A DNA stretch of 64,000 nucleotides, taken from the NCBI GenBank assembly GCA_029262635.1, contig JAJCZA010000005.1, positions 599,135 through 663,134 on the forward strand, in the 5' to 3' direction. A program made the translations under genes and the position numbers. The notes beneath the pieces are model-generated. The model saw nothing but the letters and a program-made list of their open reading frames with translations, searched no databases and was not told the origin of the DNA. This document shows, in pieces, positions 42,315 to 51,587 of the stretch (the first letter of the stretch is position 1; each line of letters opens with the position of its first letter). The DNA is from Vampirovibrionales bacterium (GTDB taxonomy: Bacteria > Cyanobacteriota > Vampirovibrionia > Vampirovibrionales > Vampirovibrionaceae).

Positions 42315-43805
42315 ATGATGGCTTCATTTAAACCTCAAAATCGAGCAAAAATTATTGCGACCCTTGGTCCGGCATCGGCAACAGATGACATATTGGCTTC
42401 GCTTATTAAAGCGGGTGCCAGTGTGATTCGTCTTAACATGTCTCATGGAACTCAGGAGATTCATTACGAAAATATCCAGCGGATTCGTCGGGTTTCTCGA
42501 CAGTTGGATCAAAGCATTGGAATTCTTGCCGATTTACAAGGCCCTAAATTACGCACGGGCTTGTTGGTTGATAATAAACCGGTTGATCTTTTGCGTGATG
42601 CTGAACTTATTCTGAAAGCTTCGCTTGAGGCGGGTACCGCTGAGGTGGTTACCACGCCTTCAATAGAGTTGATCGAAGCCATTGGGTTGGATACCGTGAT
42701 TCTGCTGGATGATGGTCGCCTTCGCTTTAAGGTGATTGAACGTTTGAGTCCGACAGAGCTGCGGTGTCAGGTGGTGCAAGGCGGGAAACTTTCCGAGCGT
42801 AAAGGCATTAATGTTCCGAATACGCCATTGTCGTTTCAGGCTTTAACAGAAAAAGACAAAGCGGATGCCTTGTTCGCTGTTAAAAACGAGGTGGATTATC
42901 TGGCACTTTCCTTTGTGCGACATGTGGACGATATTATTCAGCTTCAAGATTTTATTCGGGAAAGTGGCCTTTTGGCGAAAGAAGAGGAACTTCCGCCGAT
43001 TATTTCGAAAATTGAAAAACCGGAAGCCCTTGAACACATTGATGCGATTATTAATGCTTCCTTTGGCATCATGGTGGCTCGGGGAGATTTAGGGGTCGAA
43101 TTACCGCCTCAGAAAGTCCCTACGGTCCAAAAACAATTGATTCGCCGATGTCGAGAGTTGGAAAAGCCAGTTATTGTTGCAACCCAAATGCTGGAATCCA
43201 TGATGACTTCCGCTCATCCATCCCGGGCTGAGGTTAGTGATATTGCCAATGCTGTTTTTGATGGGACGGATGTCTTGATGCTCTCAGGTGAAAGTGCCGC
43301 CGGTGAAAACCCTGTTGCTTCGGTTCAAATGATGAGTCAGATTATCTCTGAAGCTGAGGACCATTACACCGCATTACAAAGCCGTCCCCATGAAAAAAGC
43401 ACCCTTCAATCTCCTCATTTTCATCATACCATTGCCCATGCTGCGAGCTATGCGGCAATTAAGGCTAATGTTGAAGCGTTGGTTGTTCTGTCGAGCTCAG
43501 GGCAAATGGCTCAACGAATCTCAAAGTTGAAGCCCCATCGGCGTATTATCGCTCTCACGGAAGACGATAAGACTTGTCGCCGTATGACGTTGCTTTGGGG
43601 GGTTTTGCCTCTGAAAATTAAATACGGCGAAACCACCGAAGAAATCATCAACAATGGTGAAGAGGTGATTCTCAAGCGTAAATTGTTGACCAGTGGCGAT
43701 AGTATTTTATTTTGCGCAGGTAACACACCTATTATTGGAGCCACCAACATGCTTAAGCTCTTTAAAATTGGCGAAGCCATTCGTTCTGCTATTGGTATTT
43801 TGTAA
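42315..43805 (+). CDS. pyk: Pyruvate kinase
   Basis: Pyruvate kinase makes ATP and pyruvate from phosphoenolpyruvate. The 496-residue protein shows the first-barrel motif KIIATLGPAS, RLNMSHGTQE, the active-site ISKIEKPEAL with catalytic Lys, MVARGDLGVELP, and MLSGESAAGENPV. The C-terminal allosteric domain spans about 365-490. The length is typical of the short bacterial form without an extra PEP-utiliser domain. The gene overlaps the convergent hflX by 17 bases, so transcription from both sides must end within coding sequence. Confidence 0.96.
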   Translation: MMASFKPQNRAKIIATLGPASATDDILASLIKAGASVIRLNMSHGTQEIHYENIQRIRRVSRQLDQSIGILADLQGPKLRTGLLVDNKPVDLLRDAELILKASLEAGTAEVVTTPSIELIEAIGLDTVILLDDGRLRFKVIERLSPTELRCQVVQGGKLSERKGINVPNTPLSFQALTEKDKADALFAVKNEVDYLALSFVRHVDDIIQLQDFIRESGLLAKEEELPPIISKIEKPEALEHIDAIINASFGIMVARGDLGVELPPQKVPTVQKQLIRRCRELEKPVIVATQMLESMMTSAHPSRAEVSDIANAVFDGTDVLMLSGESAAGENPVASVQMMSQIISEAEDHYTALQSRPHEKSTLQSPHFHHTIAHAASYAAIKANVEALVVLSSSGQMAQRISKLKPHRRIIALTEDDKTCRRMTLLWGVLPLKIKYGETTEEIINNGEEVILKRKLLTSGDSILFCAGNTPIIGATNMLKLFKIGEAIRSAIGIL

Positions 43806-45525
43806 TCGGGTTTAAAGCCATCTCATCACATAGTTGAGCGATCACCGCAAGGAGATCATCCACGCCTTCGCCCGTGGTTGCCGAGATGGCCGCCCAGTCT
43901 TTGTCCGAGTTCGAAAACAGGGGTTCCAGCGATTGAAGTTCCCGTGCTTTATTCTTCAGTCGATCGACCTTGTTGCAAACCGTTACGACAGGAACATCCG
44001 AAATACCTAATTCACATAGGGTTTCTTCTACGGCGTGCCAGTGAGCCAAACGGCTTGGATGACTCACGTCCCATACGTGGAGAAGGATGTCGGCTTCGCT
44101 CACTTCTTCAAGGGTACTTTGAAAGGCTTTAACCAAAAACGTGGGCAATTTCTGGATAAATCCTACCGTATCCGAAAGTAAGGTTTCTCTGCCTGTTGGC
44201 AAATACAGGCGACGAATGGTTGGATCTAGGGTGGCAAATAGTTTATCTTCTACCAGTATATTGGCTTGCGTTAAGCGGTGCATTAATGTTGATTTTCCAG
44301 CATTCGTATAGCCGACCAGAGTAATCAGCGGTACGTCGGTTTGTTGTCGTTGTCGGCGTTGACGTTGACGATGCTGAACCACGGCTTTGGCTTCTTGTTC
44401 CAAGTGCGCTACCCGCTTTTTTAATACTCGCCTATCTGTTTCCAACTGGGTTTCTCCCGGTCCTCTTGTCGCAATACCGGCCTTGGCGCCCACCGCCGTT
44501 TGTTGGCTAAACATTCGTCCTCGACCCATCAGGCGAGGAAGCAGGTAACTCAACTGAGCCAACGCCACCTGAATTTTACCCTCCCGGCTATGGGCCCGCT
44601 GGGCGAAGATATCTAAAATCACTTCGGTTCGATCAATGACTTTAACACGCAAGATTTTTTCCAGTGTCCGTTGTTGAGCCGGGCTCAGTTCATCATCGGC
44701 AATCACCACTTGAGCCTGATTTTGCTGAATTTCCAATGCAAGTGCTTGCGCTTTTCCCTTGCCGATATAGGTGGTGGAATCCGGTTGTTTTCGGGACTGA
44801 ATCATCTGACCGACTACCTGAGCCCCGGCAGTTTCTGCCAATAGGCGCAATTCACCCATGGAATCCTCAATATCCAGTCGAGTTCCTGTTTTGTATGTCT
44901 CGTGCTTGGTGGTGATGTCCACCCCAATTAAGAGAGCCCGCTCTTTGCCGTGTGCCTGTGAAGTTGTTTTTTTTGAGCGTTGGGGTGAGAATACCTCCTT
45001 GCCCCAATCGATCCACTTTTCAAGTGACTCAGCCTCTAGCTGATGGGCGACCATTGGCGGCTCAACCTCGCAAGCCATTGATTCCTCAGGGGTTGTTGAT
45101 GTTGTTGGGTGCAGCAGAAACACGGCATCACAGAAGTGAGGACTTTCTCCCCGTTGGCGGCTAAATGCTTTTTGTGTTCCGGCGATTAACACGCCCATTA
45201 TTGGTAAGTGGTATTGGAGAACCGTCACTTGATCCGGTAAGCTCATTTCGGGCTGGGAAAAGTCGCACCAGCCTAGATGGGTTCTAAAACAATAAAAGTC
45301 AGAAAGTCCAGCTTCCGGTTCTGGGGGTTTCAGCTCCAAAATCTGCTCGAGATGACTTTCTACTCCAACCGCCACATGCTGCAAACGGCCTCGCTGGTCC
45401 AGTAACACGGTAATATCTCGACGCATGGCGATGGCACAATCGCACAGCTCTTCTGCGAGGTCATAGGAAAATAGACTTTCTGCCGACACCTTTCGACGGT
45501 ACAGTCGCTCTAAACGACTGATCAT
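43789..45525 (-). CDS. hflX: GTPase HflX with long N-terminal extension
   Basis: HflX is a ribosome-splitting GTPase. The core shows the N-terminal glycine-rich domain with STTYIGKGKAQALALEI and DRTEVILDIFAQRAHSREGK, an intervening LETDRRVLKKRVAHLEQEA coiled coil, then G1 LVGYTNAGKST, G3 DTVGFIQKLP and G4 CNKVD. An extra 200 residues precede the canonical HflX start; they have no motif I recognise. A long N-terminal region is also known in cyanobacterial HflX (recalled, not checked). I chose ATG 45523-45525; a TTG four codons earlier opens the longer frame. Confidence 0.93.
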   Translation of the reverse strand: MISRLERLYRRKVSAESLFSYDLAEELCDCAIAMRRDITVLLDQRGRLQHVAVGVESHLEQILELKPPEPEAGLSDFYCFRTHLGWCDFSQPEMSLPDQVTVLQYHLPIMGVLIAGTQKAFSRQRGESPHFCDAVFLLHPTTSTTPEESMACEVEPPMVAHQLEAESLEKWIDWGKEVFSPQRSKKTTSQAHGKERALLIGVDITTKHETYKTGTRLDIEDSMGELRLLAETAGAQVVGQMIQSRKQPDSTTYIGKGKAQALALEIQQNQAQVVIADDELSPAQQRTLEKILRVKVIDRTEVILDIFAQRAHSREGKIQVALAQLSYLLPRLMGRGRMFSQQTAVGAKAGIATRGPGETQLETDRRVLKKRVAHLEQEAKAVVQHRQRQRRQRQQTDVPLITLVGYTNAGKSTLMHRLTQANILVEDKLFATLDPTIRRLYLPTGRETLLSDTVGFIQKLPTFLVKAFQSTLEEVSEADILLHVWDVSHPSRLAHWHAVEETLCELGISDVPVVTVCNKVDRLKNKARELQSLEPLFSNSDKDWAAISATTGEGVDDLLAVIAQLCDEMALNPITKYQ

Positions 45526-45683
45526 GTTCTTTTTCAAGCCTTTTGTGTGTCCAAAAACCGGTGGAATAACGGCACCTCGCTAAATGTTCATCGTAATCAA
45601 CAGCCTGATGAAGGGTTTCTTTAATTATAGATCACCCGTCTCTAAAAACGGATATAAGTCAGGGTTGTTCTCCACTCGAAAAT

Positions 45684-46721
45684 TTAGTTGAGCCCGTTTA
45701 ACTTTGGAATATGGTGGCAGTAGCCGATATGGCCGGGGAAATACTCGATGGCTTCCGGGACTCTCTCGCGGCATAAATCTGTGACATGAGGGCAACGTGT
45801 ATGAAAACGACAGCCTTTAGGCGGGTTCGCCGGACTTGGCAAGTCACCTTCCAGGAAAAAGCGATTACTACGGTCCGCATCCGGGTCTGGTACGGGGATG
45901 GCTGATAGTAAGGCTTGGGTGTAAGGGTGTAGGGGTTTTTCGTAGAGTTGTCGAGCGGGAGCCACTTCAGCCAGCTTGCCCAGGTACATGACCACCACCC
46001 GATCGCTAATGTATTCAACCACACTCAGGTTATGGGCAATAAATAAATAAGTGAGGTTAAATTCTTTTTTCAGGTCATCCAGCAGATTCAAGACTTGCGC
46101 CTGAACGGATACGTCCAGCGCGCTTACCGGTTCATCCGCAACGATAAACTTGGGTTTTAACGCTAATGCCCGTGCAATACCTACCCGTTGCCGTTGACCG
46201 CCGGAAAATTCGTGGGGGTACCGGTAAAACGCGTCTTTGGGTAAGCCGACCATGTCTAGTAATTGATAGACTTCCTGTGTTAAAGCGTTACCCGAAGCCA
46301 ACTGATGGATTTTTATCGGTTCGCTTAGAATGGCGCCAATGGTCATTCTGGGATTCAAGCTGGAATATGGGTTTTGGAATACAATTTGCATATCCCGACG
46401 GAGTGGGCGAAGGGCATGGTTAGAGAGCTGGGTCAGTTCTTGTCCCTCTAAGAAAACCTTACCTGAAGTGGGGCGCAGTAGTTGTAAGATGCAACGACCA
46501 ACCGTGGATTTGCCACAACCGGACTCACCAACTAGCCCAACAGTTTCGCCCGGATAAATCGTGAGATCCACATCGGTTACCGCCTGAACTTCACCAACCT
46601 TTCGGTTAAAAAAGCCCTTGTGAATGGGAAAATGCTTGGTCAGTCCTTTTAACTCGATTAAAGGAGACTCAGCATTTGAGGCGGGAGGATGGTCTTGGGT
46701 TAAATGGCTTGATCGGGTCAT
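45684..46721 (-). CDS. Oligopeptide/dipeptide ABC transporter ATP-binding protein (OppF/DppF type)
   Basis: The 345-residue protein has Walker A LVGESGCGKSTVGRC, signature FSGGQRQRVGIARAL, Walker B FIVADEPVSALDVS and the Opp/Dpp C-terminal domain PANPPKGCRFHTRCP with conserved Cys residues, characteristic of OppF/DppF. In typical systems it works with OppD, two permeases and a binding protein, but none is in the window, so the rest of the transporter must be elsewhere. The ATG at 46719-46721 has AGGGG a few bases upstream. Which peptide or metal complex is moved is unknown. Confidence 0.92.
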   Translation of the reverse strand: MTRSSHLTQDHPPASNAESPLIELKGLTKHFPIHKGFFNRKVGEVQAVTDVDLTIYPGETVGLVGESGCGKSTVGRCILQLLRPTSGKVFLEGQELTQLSNHALRPLRRDMQIVFQNPYSSLNPRMTIGAILSEPIKIHQLASGNALTQEVYQLLDMVGLPKDAFYRYPHEFSGGQRQRVGIARALALKPKFIVADEPVSALDVSVQAQVLNLLDDLKKEFNLTYLFIAHNLSVVEYISDRVVVMYLGKLAEVAPARQLYEKPLHPYTQALLSAIPVPDPDADRSNRFFLEGDLPSPANPPKGCRFHTRCPHVTDLCRERVPEAIEYFPGHIGYCHHIPKLNGLN

Positions 46722-46791
46722 ACCCCTATTCTATCGCATTTATTTCTATTTACTTTACCTTGCTATATTTTTAAATCAAATGCGTTGACTG

Positions 46792-46873
46792 ATTACCCCA
46801 TCAAGACTGTAAGTAGCACAATGGGGGTTTGAGGAGGAAACGTTCCCCCAATAAATGGCGTTGATGGGGTAAT
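46792..46873 (+). ncRNA. Structured element upstream of acs (nested inverted repeats)
   Basis: A perfect 13-base inverted repeat, ATTACCCCATCAA (46792-46804) and TTGATGGGGTAAT (46861-46873), encloses a second hairpin. In the latter TGGGG (46822-46826) pairs with CCCCA (46846-46850) and GTTT (46827-46830) with AAAC (46838-46841) around the loop GAGGAGG (46831-46837). The acs ATG is 115 bases downstream. The loop exposes a ribosome-binding-like sequence, and GGA in an apical loop is also the target type of CsrA-like proteins. TTGACT at 46785-46790 could be a -35 element overlapping the left arm. It could be an RNA leader, an operator pair or a small transposon remnant. Confidence 0.4.
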
Positions 46874-46987
46874 TAGAAATGTGCTGACTGTTTATGAGAG
46901 TCTGCTTATTTTAAAATAGATACTGATATATAATATACCTTAGTTGTTCGGAGAGAATGACAGAGAGAGATAGGGAGGCCCATTATT

Positions 46988-48778
46988 ATGACCCATGTCA
47001 CATCGTCTGAAACACACTCTTTTGAAACCATCGTCAAGCCACCCCTTGAAAAATGGGCGATTCCTCCCAATATGGCAAATTACGACGCCATGTGCGATGA
47101 CTTTTCTTGGAAGCAAATTGAAAACCAGCTGAAACTGCCCCGAACTAACGGCGTCAATCAGGCTTCTGTTTGTATTGATGGGCACCCGCCCGAGGTGATG
47201 AAGCGTAACGCCTTAATCTGGATTAGAAAAGATTCAACAACAGGTCAATTTAAAGATGAAACATACACGTTTGAGGATTTGAAAAGAGAAACCAACCGTT
47301 TTGCTAATGTGCTTGTTCAGGCTGGTATCGAGAAAGGCGATCGGGTTTTCACCTTCTTAGAGCGGATTCCAGAAAATTATATTAGTATTTTTGGCGCTTT
47401 GAAAACCGGTGCCGTTGTAGGGCCCTTGTTTTCCGCCTTCGGTCCTGAAGCCATTAAGGATCGGCTTCAGGATAGTCAGGCTCGGCTTGTCGTAACCAGC
47501 CCAGCGTTGAAACCCCGTTTGGATAGTATTCGTGGTGATTTGCCCCATCTCGAAAAAGTGATTGTTGTGGATAGAGACAACACGCAAACAGACTCGCTGC
47601 AAGCCCATGAGTTGGATTATGCTGCCGCCATGGCTGAAGCCTCGGATACCTTTGAGGTTGTCCATACGGATCCTGACGATTATTCTATTATGCACTATAC
47701 CTCGGGTACGACGGGTAAACCGAAAGGTGTGGTTCTTTGTCATGGTGCCTTGGTTTCTCAAAGCGCGACAGCGCAGTATGTTCTGGATTTAAAGCCGGAT
47801 CGTGACATTTACTGGTGTAGTGCGGATCCTGGCTGGGTCACAGGAACCTCTTATGGCATGTTTGGTCCATGGTCTTTGGGCGCAACCCAAATTGTTTACG
47901 AAGGCGGTTTTAAAGCGGAAGACTGGTACCGGCTCATGCAGGATTACAAGGTTACCGTCTGGTACACCGCCCCTACCGCCATTCGGATGTTAATGAAGTC
48001 CGGTGAGGCATTGGTCGAGCAATATGATTTATCCTCTCTTCGCCATTTGTGTAGTGTGGGTGAGCCTCTGAATCCAGAGGCCATTATTTGGGGACAGGAT
48101 GTGTTTGGTAAGATCTTCCACGATACTTGGTGGCAAACGGAAACGGGCTGTATGCATATTTGTAATTACCCGTGCCTGGATGTGAAGCCCGGTTCTATGG
48201 GGAAACCGGTTCCTGGGATTACGGCGGGTATTCTGGATGAAGATTGGAATCCGGTTCCGGTTGGCGAAGAGGGCCATCTGGCCTTAAGACCTAATGCACC
48301 GTCGGTTTTAAAAACTTATTGGCATCGTGATGAGGTGTATCAGTCTAAATTTAAAAACGGCTGGTACATCACAGGCGACCGGGCTAAAGTTGATGATGAG
48401 GGTTATTTCTGGTTTATTGGGCGGGATGATGACGTCATCAATACGGCAGGCCATCTCGTTGGACCTTTTGAGGTGGAAAGTGCTCTGATTGAACACCCGG
48501 CTGTGGCAGAAGCGGCGGTTATTGGCAAGCCGGACAAAGAGCGGATGGAAATTATCAAGGCCTTTGTCTCTCTGAAAACCGGCTTTACGGAAAGTGACGA
48601 GTTAATTCAAGAGATTCGTACCTTTGTCCGACATCGGCTAGCGGCCCATGCATATCCTCGAGAAATCGCTGTTCTCCCCGATCTGCCCAAAACCCGAAGC
48701 GGGAAAATTATGCGACGTTTGTTAAAGGCCCGAGAATTGGGCTTGCCTGAGGGCGATACGTCGACGCTAGAAGAATAA
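46988..48778 (+). CDS. acs: Acetyl-CoA synthetase (AMP-forming)
   Basis: Converts acetate, CoA and ATP to acetyl-CoA. The 596-residue protein has the adenylate-forming signatures MHYTSGTTGKPKGVVL, YWCSADPGWVTGTSYG, TWWQTETGCMHI, and the C-terminal PKTRSGKIMRRLL, whose Lys is the acetylation-regulated residue of Acs proteins. Its length is shorter than the enterobacterial 650-residue form and nearer the Bacillus AcsA type. GGGAGG lies about eleven bases before the ATG. A 266-base upstream region includes the structured element at 46792-46873 and a TATAAT at 46929-46934, suggesting regulated expression. Confidence 0.93.
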   Translation: MTHVTSSETHSFETIVKPPLEKWAIPPNMANYDAMCDDFSWKQIENQLKLPRTNGVNQASVCIDGHPPEVMKRNALIWIRKDSTTGQFKDETYTFEDLKRETNRFANVLVQAGIEKGDRVFTFLERIPENYISIFGALKTGAVVGPLFSAFGPEAIKDRLQDSQARLVVTSPALKPRLDSIRGDLPHLEKVIVVDRDNTQTDSLQAHELDYAAAMAEASDTFEVVHTDPDDYSIMHYTSGTTGKPKGVVLCHGALVSQSATAQYVLDLKPDRDIYWCSADPGWVTGTSYGMFGPWSLGATQIVYEGGFKAEDWYRLMQDYKVTVWYTAPTAIRMLMKSGEALVEQYDLSSLRHLCSVGEPLNPEAIIWGQDVFGKIFHDTWWQTETGCMHICNYPCLDVKPGSMGKPVPGITAGILDEDWNPVPVGEEGHLALRPNAPSVLKTYWHRDEVYQSKFKNGWYITGDRAKVDDEGYFWFIGRDDDVINTAGHLVGPFEVESALIEHPAVAEAAVIGKPDKERMEIIKAFVSLKTGFTESDELIQEIRTFVRHRLAAHAYPREIAVLPDLPKTRSGKIMRRLLKARELGLPEGDTSTLEE

Positions 48779-48806
48779 GCGAGAAAAATGACGAATTAGA
48801 ACCCAC

Positions 48807-49631
48807 TTAAAAGCTGTTACTCTGGGTTTCGAGCTGATGCAGGTGATCTTGATGGCCAAAGTACAGAGTGGTTAATAGCTCTGGGGTTTCAGCCATGGTG
48901 TCGGATAAATCCAGACGGTTTTTAAAGTAAATGCGAAAATCATTCTCTAGCGTGTTCTGAGCATCCTTAAACAGTCTTTTTTTTCTTACCAGATAATGGT
49001 GGAGGGTATCAAACTCTTCTGGTGTTAAGTGTTTGGAAAGGTTTAAAAGAAACGGTTCTGTTGCTTCCAGCTCAGGGCGGTCAATGGGCACATGCCATTT
49101 TTTACTGACCGGTATCCGCCCAATTTTCTGGTTGTTAATTACAAGGGTTGAGGCGATAAAGTCTCCGAACCGTTTTTCCCGTCGGGAAAACATCATGGGC
49201 AACAGGCCAACGGCTGATCCCCAAACATCGATAATGCGGAACAGGTTCCGGCCAAAGGCTTCCCAAAATCCGATGGGTTCGCCCTGATTACGCACGACTC
49301 GGATGTTGAGCAGGTATTTCCCAACGGTTTGACCGTTCCAAAGCCATTCCTGAAGGAACTGCACGCCAAACATGGTAAAAAACGAACCTAAGTAAAACAC
49401 GGTTTGTCCAATTTCGGCTAATATTTTGCCTTGACGACTGAGAAATAGCATCACAACAAGCACGATCACCCATAAAATGCCCATTAAAAACAGGTCGATG
49501 AGCATGGCAAAAATGCGGTTGCCCACCCCGGCCAATTCAATCTCTACAAAGGAATGTTCGGCGGTTTCAATGGTGTGGAGTGAGCGAATATCCATTAACT
49601 CACGAGATGAAGTGAGGGTGTTTGTTGTCAT
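48807..49631 (-). CDS. RDD family protein with long soluble C-terminus
   Basis: The 274-residue protein has the RDD pattern: GVGNRIFAMLIDLFLMG with Arg and Asp in the first membrane segment, a second segment (TVFYLGSFFTMFGVQFL), the LWNGQTVGKYLLNIRVVR turn and a third segment near GSAVGLLPMMF. A cytoplasmic tail of about 110 residues (about 165-274) follows, with EEFDTLHHYLVRKKRLF, a helix found in RDD proteins of MoxR/SpoIIM clusters. It is divergent from the SpoIIM gene across 106 bases, which fits that partnership. Most RDD proteins lack an assigned substrate. Confidence 0.82.
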   Translation of the reverse strand: MTTNTLTSSRELMDIRSLHTIETAEHSFVEIELAGVGNRIFAMLIDLFLMGILWVIVLVVMLFLSRQGKILAEIGQTVFYLGSFFTMFGVQFLQEWLWNGQTVGKYLLNIRVVRNQGEPIGFWEAFGRNLFRIIDVWGSAVGLLPMMFSRREKRFGDFIASTLVINNQKIGRIPVSKKWHVPIDRPELEATEPFLLNLSKHLTPEEFDTLHHYLVRKKRLFKDAQNTLENDFRIYFKNRLDLSDTMAETPELLTTLYFGHQDHLHQLETQSNSF

Positions 49632-49737
49632 TGGCTTTTATGGGGTTCTCCGGCATAATAAAAGAGCGTTATGATGCTTTTCCATTTAATTGATCATACC
49701 CTACTTACTAAGATATTGAAGACAGGATTCTGAGGCA

Positions 49738-50706
49738 ATGAACCTGAAACGCTGGGTTTTAAATCGAGAAAAAGAATGGATACGTTTGGAGCAGTTGTTG
49801 GAGTTGTCAGAAAACAATATTCAACGCTTGTCTCCCGAGGAAATTCGAGACCTGGGATTTATGTATCGCAGTGCAATCCAGGATTTGTCCCGGGTTCGTT
49901 CTTCCCGTGAGTATCAGCATTTGGTTCCTTATTTAAACAATCTGGTCCAGCGGGTTCATGCCAAGGTTTACGAGAAACCGCCCACCCGCCTGCGTGACAT
50001 CGTGACGTTTTTCTTCGTCAGTTTTCCTCAGTGTGTCCGAAAAAATGGTGGGATCATTTTTTTAGCCTTTCTCACCTTTGCTCTGGGCTCGGCTTTGTCT
50101 ATGACAACAATTCACCTGGATCCGTCCACGTCTTCCTTTTTTTTGCCGCCTGCGGTGATTGATCAAGTGGCTGAAGGCAAGTTATGGATGGACAACATTG
50201 AAGCGGGGACATCCAAGTCGAGTATGCTAATGACCAATAACGTTCAGGTGGCTTTTAAGGCCTATGTTGGCGGCCTCTTGTTCGGCATAGGTTCGCTGTT
50301 TGTTCTGTTTTTTAATGGGCTTTTCGCCTTTGGCGGCCCTTTACAAATTTGTATCCAGTACGGCATGGGCGAAAAGCTCTTGCTCTTTATGCTACCCCAT
50401 GGGGTTATCGAGCTAACCACGATCTTTATTTCGGGGGGCGCCGGGATGGTCATTGGTCTGGCCATGTTATTTCCGGGAGATAAACCCCGTTGGCAAAATG
50501 TACGAGAAAAAGCCCGCGAATCTTTTATTTTAATTGCAGGCTGTGTGTTTTTATTGGTGATTGCCGGCATTATTGAAGGCATGGTGTCCCTCAATAAAGA
50601 CGTTCCCGATCTGATCCGAATTGTGGTTTCGGCCACATCGGCGGTTTTATTATTTAGTTATCTCTTTTTGTCGGGCCGTCATGTTGCTGAGTCTCTTCCG
50701 GAATAA
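49738..50706 (+). CDS. SpoIIM/DUF95 family membrane protein
   Basis: The 322-residue protein begins with a helical cytoplasmic domain (1-95) and has about five membrane segments afterwards, including GGIIFLAFLTFALGSALS, FKAYVGGLLFGIGSLFVLFF with the phrase NGLFAFG, PHGVIELTTIFISGGAGM and FILIAGCVFLLVIAGIIEG. The PHG-x-x-EL motif and the NVQVAFKAYVGG segment are characteristic of stage II sporulation M (DUF95) proteins. In non-sporulating bacteria these accompany MoxR/RDD genes. The 3' end overlaps the convergent metallophosphoesterase gene by 53 bases, a large tail overlap. Confidence 0.85.
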   Translation: MNLKRWVLNREKEWIRLEQLLELSENNIQRLSPEEIRDLGFMYRSAIQDLSRVRSSREYQHLVPYLNNLVQRVHAKVYEKPPTRLRDIVTFFFVSFPQCVRKNGGIIFLAFLTFALGSALSMTTIHLDPSTSSFFLPPAVIDQVAEGKLWMDNIEAGTSKSSMLMTNNVQVAFKAYVGGLLFGIGSLFVLFFNGLFAFGGPLQICIQYGMGEKLLLFMLPHGVIELTTIFISGGAGMVIGLAMLFPGDKPRWQNVREKARESFILIAGCVFLLVIAGIIEGMVSLNKDVPDLIRIVVSATSAVLLFSYLFLSGRHVAESLPE

Positions 50707-51547
50707 AATCAAATACGGCGATTTCAGGCTCGGCGTTATATCGAAAACGAGGGAAAGCCCGTTTGTAGGATAAAAAATTCATATAAAAAGCGGCGGCCCC
50801 TAATCCGCTGGTGACATAGAGCTTTATTTTGTTTTTTTCATAAAACCCGTAACGATACTTCATCTTGAAGACATAGCGATAAATGGGTTTTAAGAAAGGC
50901 AGGTAAAAGTGTCCAGCATGGGTGTGGCCGGATAAAACTAAATCAACAGGTGAGTCAGCCTGCTGTGTCACCACATCAAAATGAAGGGGGTTGTGGGCCA
51001 GCATGATCACGGGTGCCTTTTTTTTTGTTTGAGAGAGGGGAGGAAGTCCTGAAAGGGCTTTTGTTAGATCCGGTTTGCCATATTTATAGTCATCCAGTCC
51101 AACAAGCCAGAGTTTTGTGTCCGATTGCCCATGGCGGGGCTCAAGGCCGATGTGGTTATTGACCAATAAATGATAGCCGGATGACTCGAGCATTTGTCGA
51201 ATGGCTTGACTTCGTTTTCCATCGGCGTAATCGTGGTTTCCGAGTACGGCATATTTGCCGTAAGGCGCACTAAGCAAGGATAAGAATTCTCCTGCCTGCT
51301 CGATATAGTCGCTTCCATAGTGGATAAGATCGCCGGTGGAGACAATGAGGTGAGGGGCCCACTTCTGAATTTCATCCAACACCCTTTGGTAGTAGTGACT
51401 CTCGGTGTATTCATAAAAATGGAGGTCCGAAACCTGTACTAAACGAAATGAGGATTCTCCCGGTGGCACGAAAGAGGGGGAAAGTCCTGATAGTGGAATC
51501 ACATGGCGCGAGACTTTTAAATCGTTATGGGTTAAAAAGGAAAACAT
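50654..51547 (-). CDS. Calcineurin-type metallophosphoesterase
   Basis: The 297-residue protein contains the full metal-ligand set in order: VQVSDLHF (Asp, His), VSTGDLIHYG (Asp), LGNHDYAD (Asn, His), MLAHNPLHF (His) and LVLSGHTHAGHFYLP (His pair). This is the YkuE/YaeI-like subgroup, whose members hydrolyse phosphodiesters, in some cases UDP-diacylglucosamine-type lipids. There is no signal peptide. Convergent overlap with the SpoIIM gene is 53 bases. The substrate cannot be stated from sequence alone. Confidence 0.87.
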   Translation of the reverse strand: MFSFLTHNDLKVSRHVIPLSGLSPSFVPPGESSFRLVQVSDLHFYEYTESHYYQRVLDEIQKWAPHLIVSTGDLIHYGSDYIEQAGEFLSLLSAPYGKYAVLGNHDYADGKRSQAIRQMLESSGYHLLVNNHIGLEPRHGQSDTKLWLVGLDDYKYGKPDLTKALSGLPPLSQTKKKAPVIMLAHNPLHFDVVTQQADSPVDLVLSGHTHAGHFYLPFLKPIYRYVFKMKYRYGFYEKNKIKLYVTSGLGAAAFYMNFLSYKRAFPRFRYNAEPEIAVFDFIPEETQQHDGPTKRDN

Positions 51548-51587
51548 CTTAGCCTTATTGTACCCGACTCAAAACCTTTGGTTCTAT

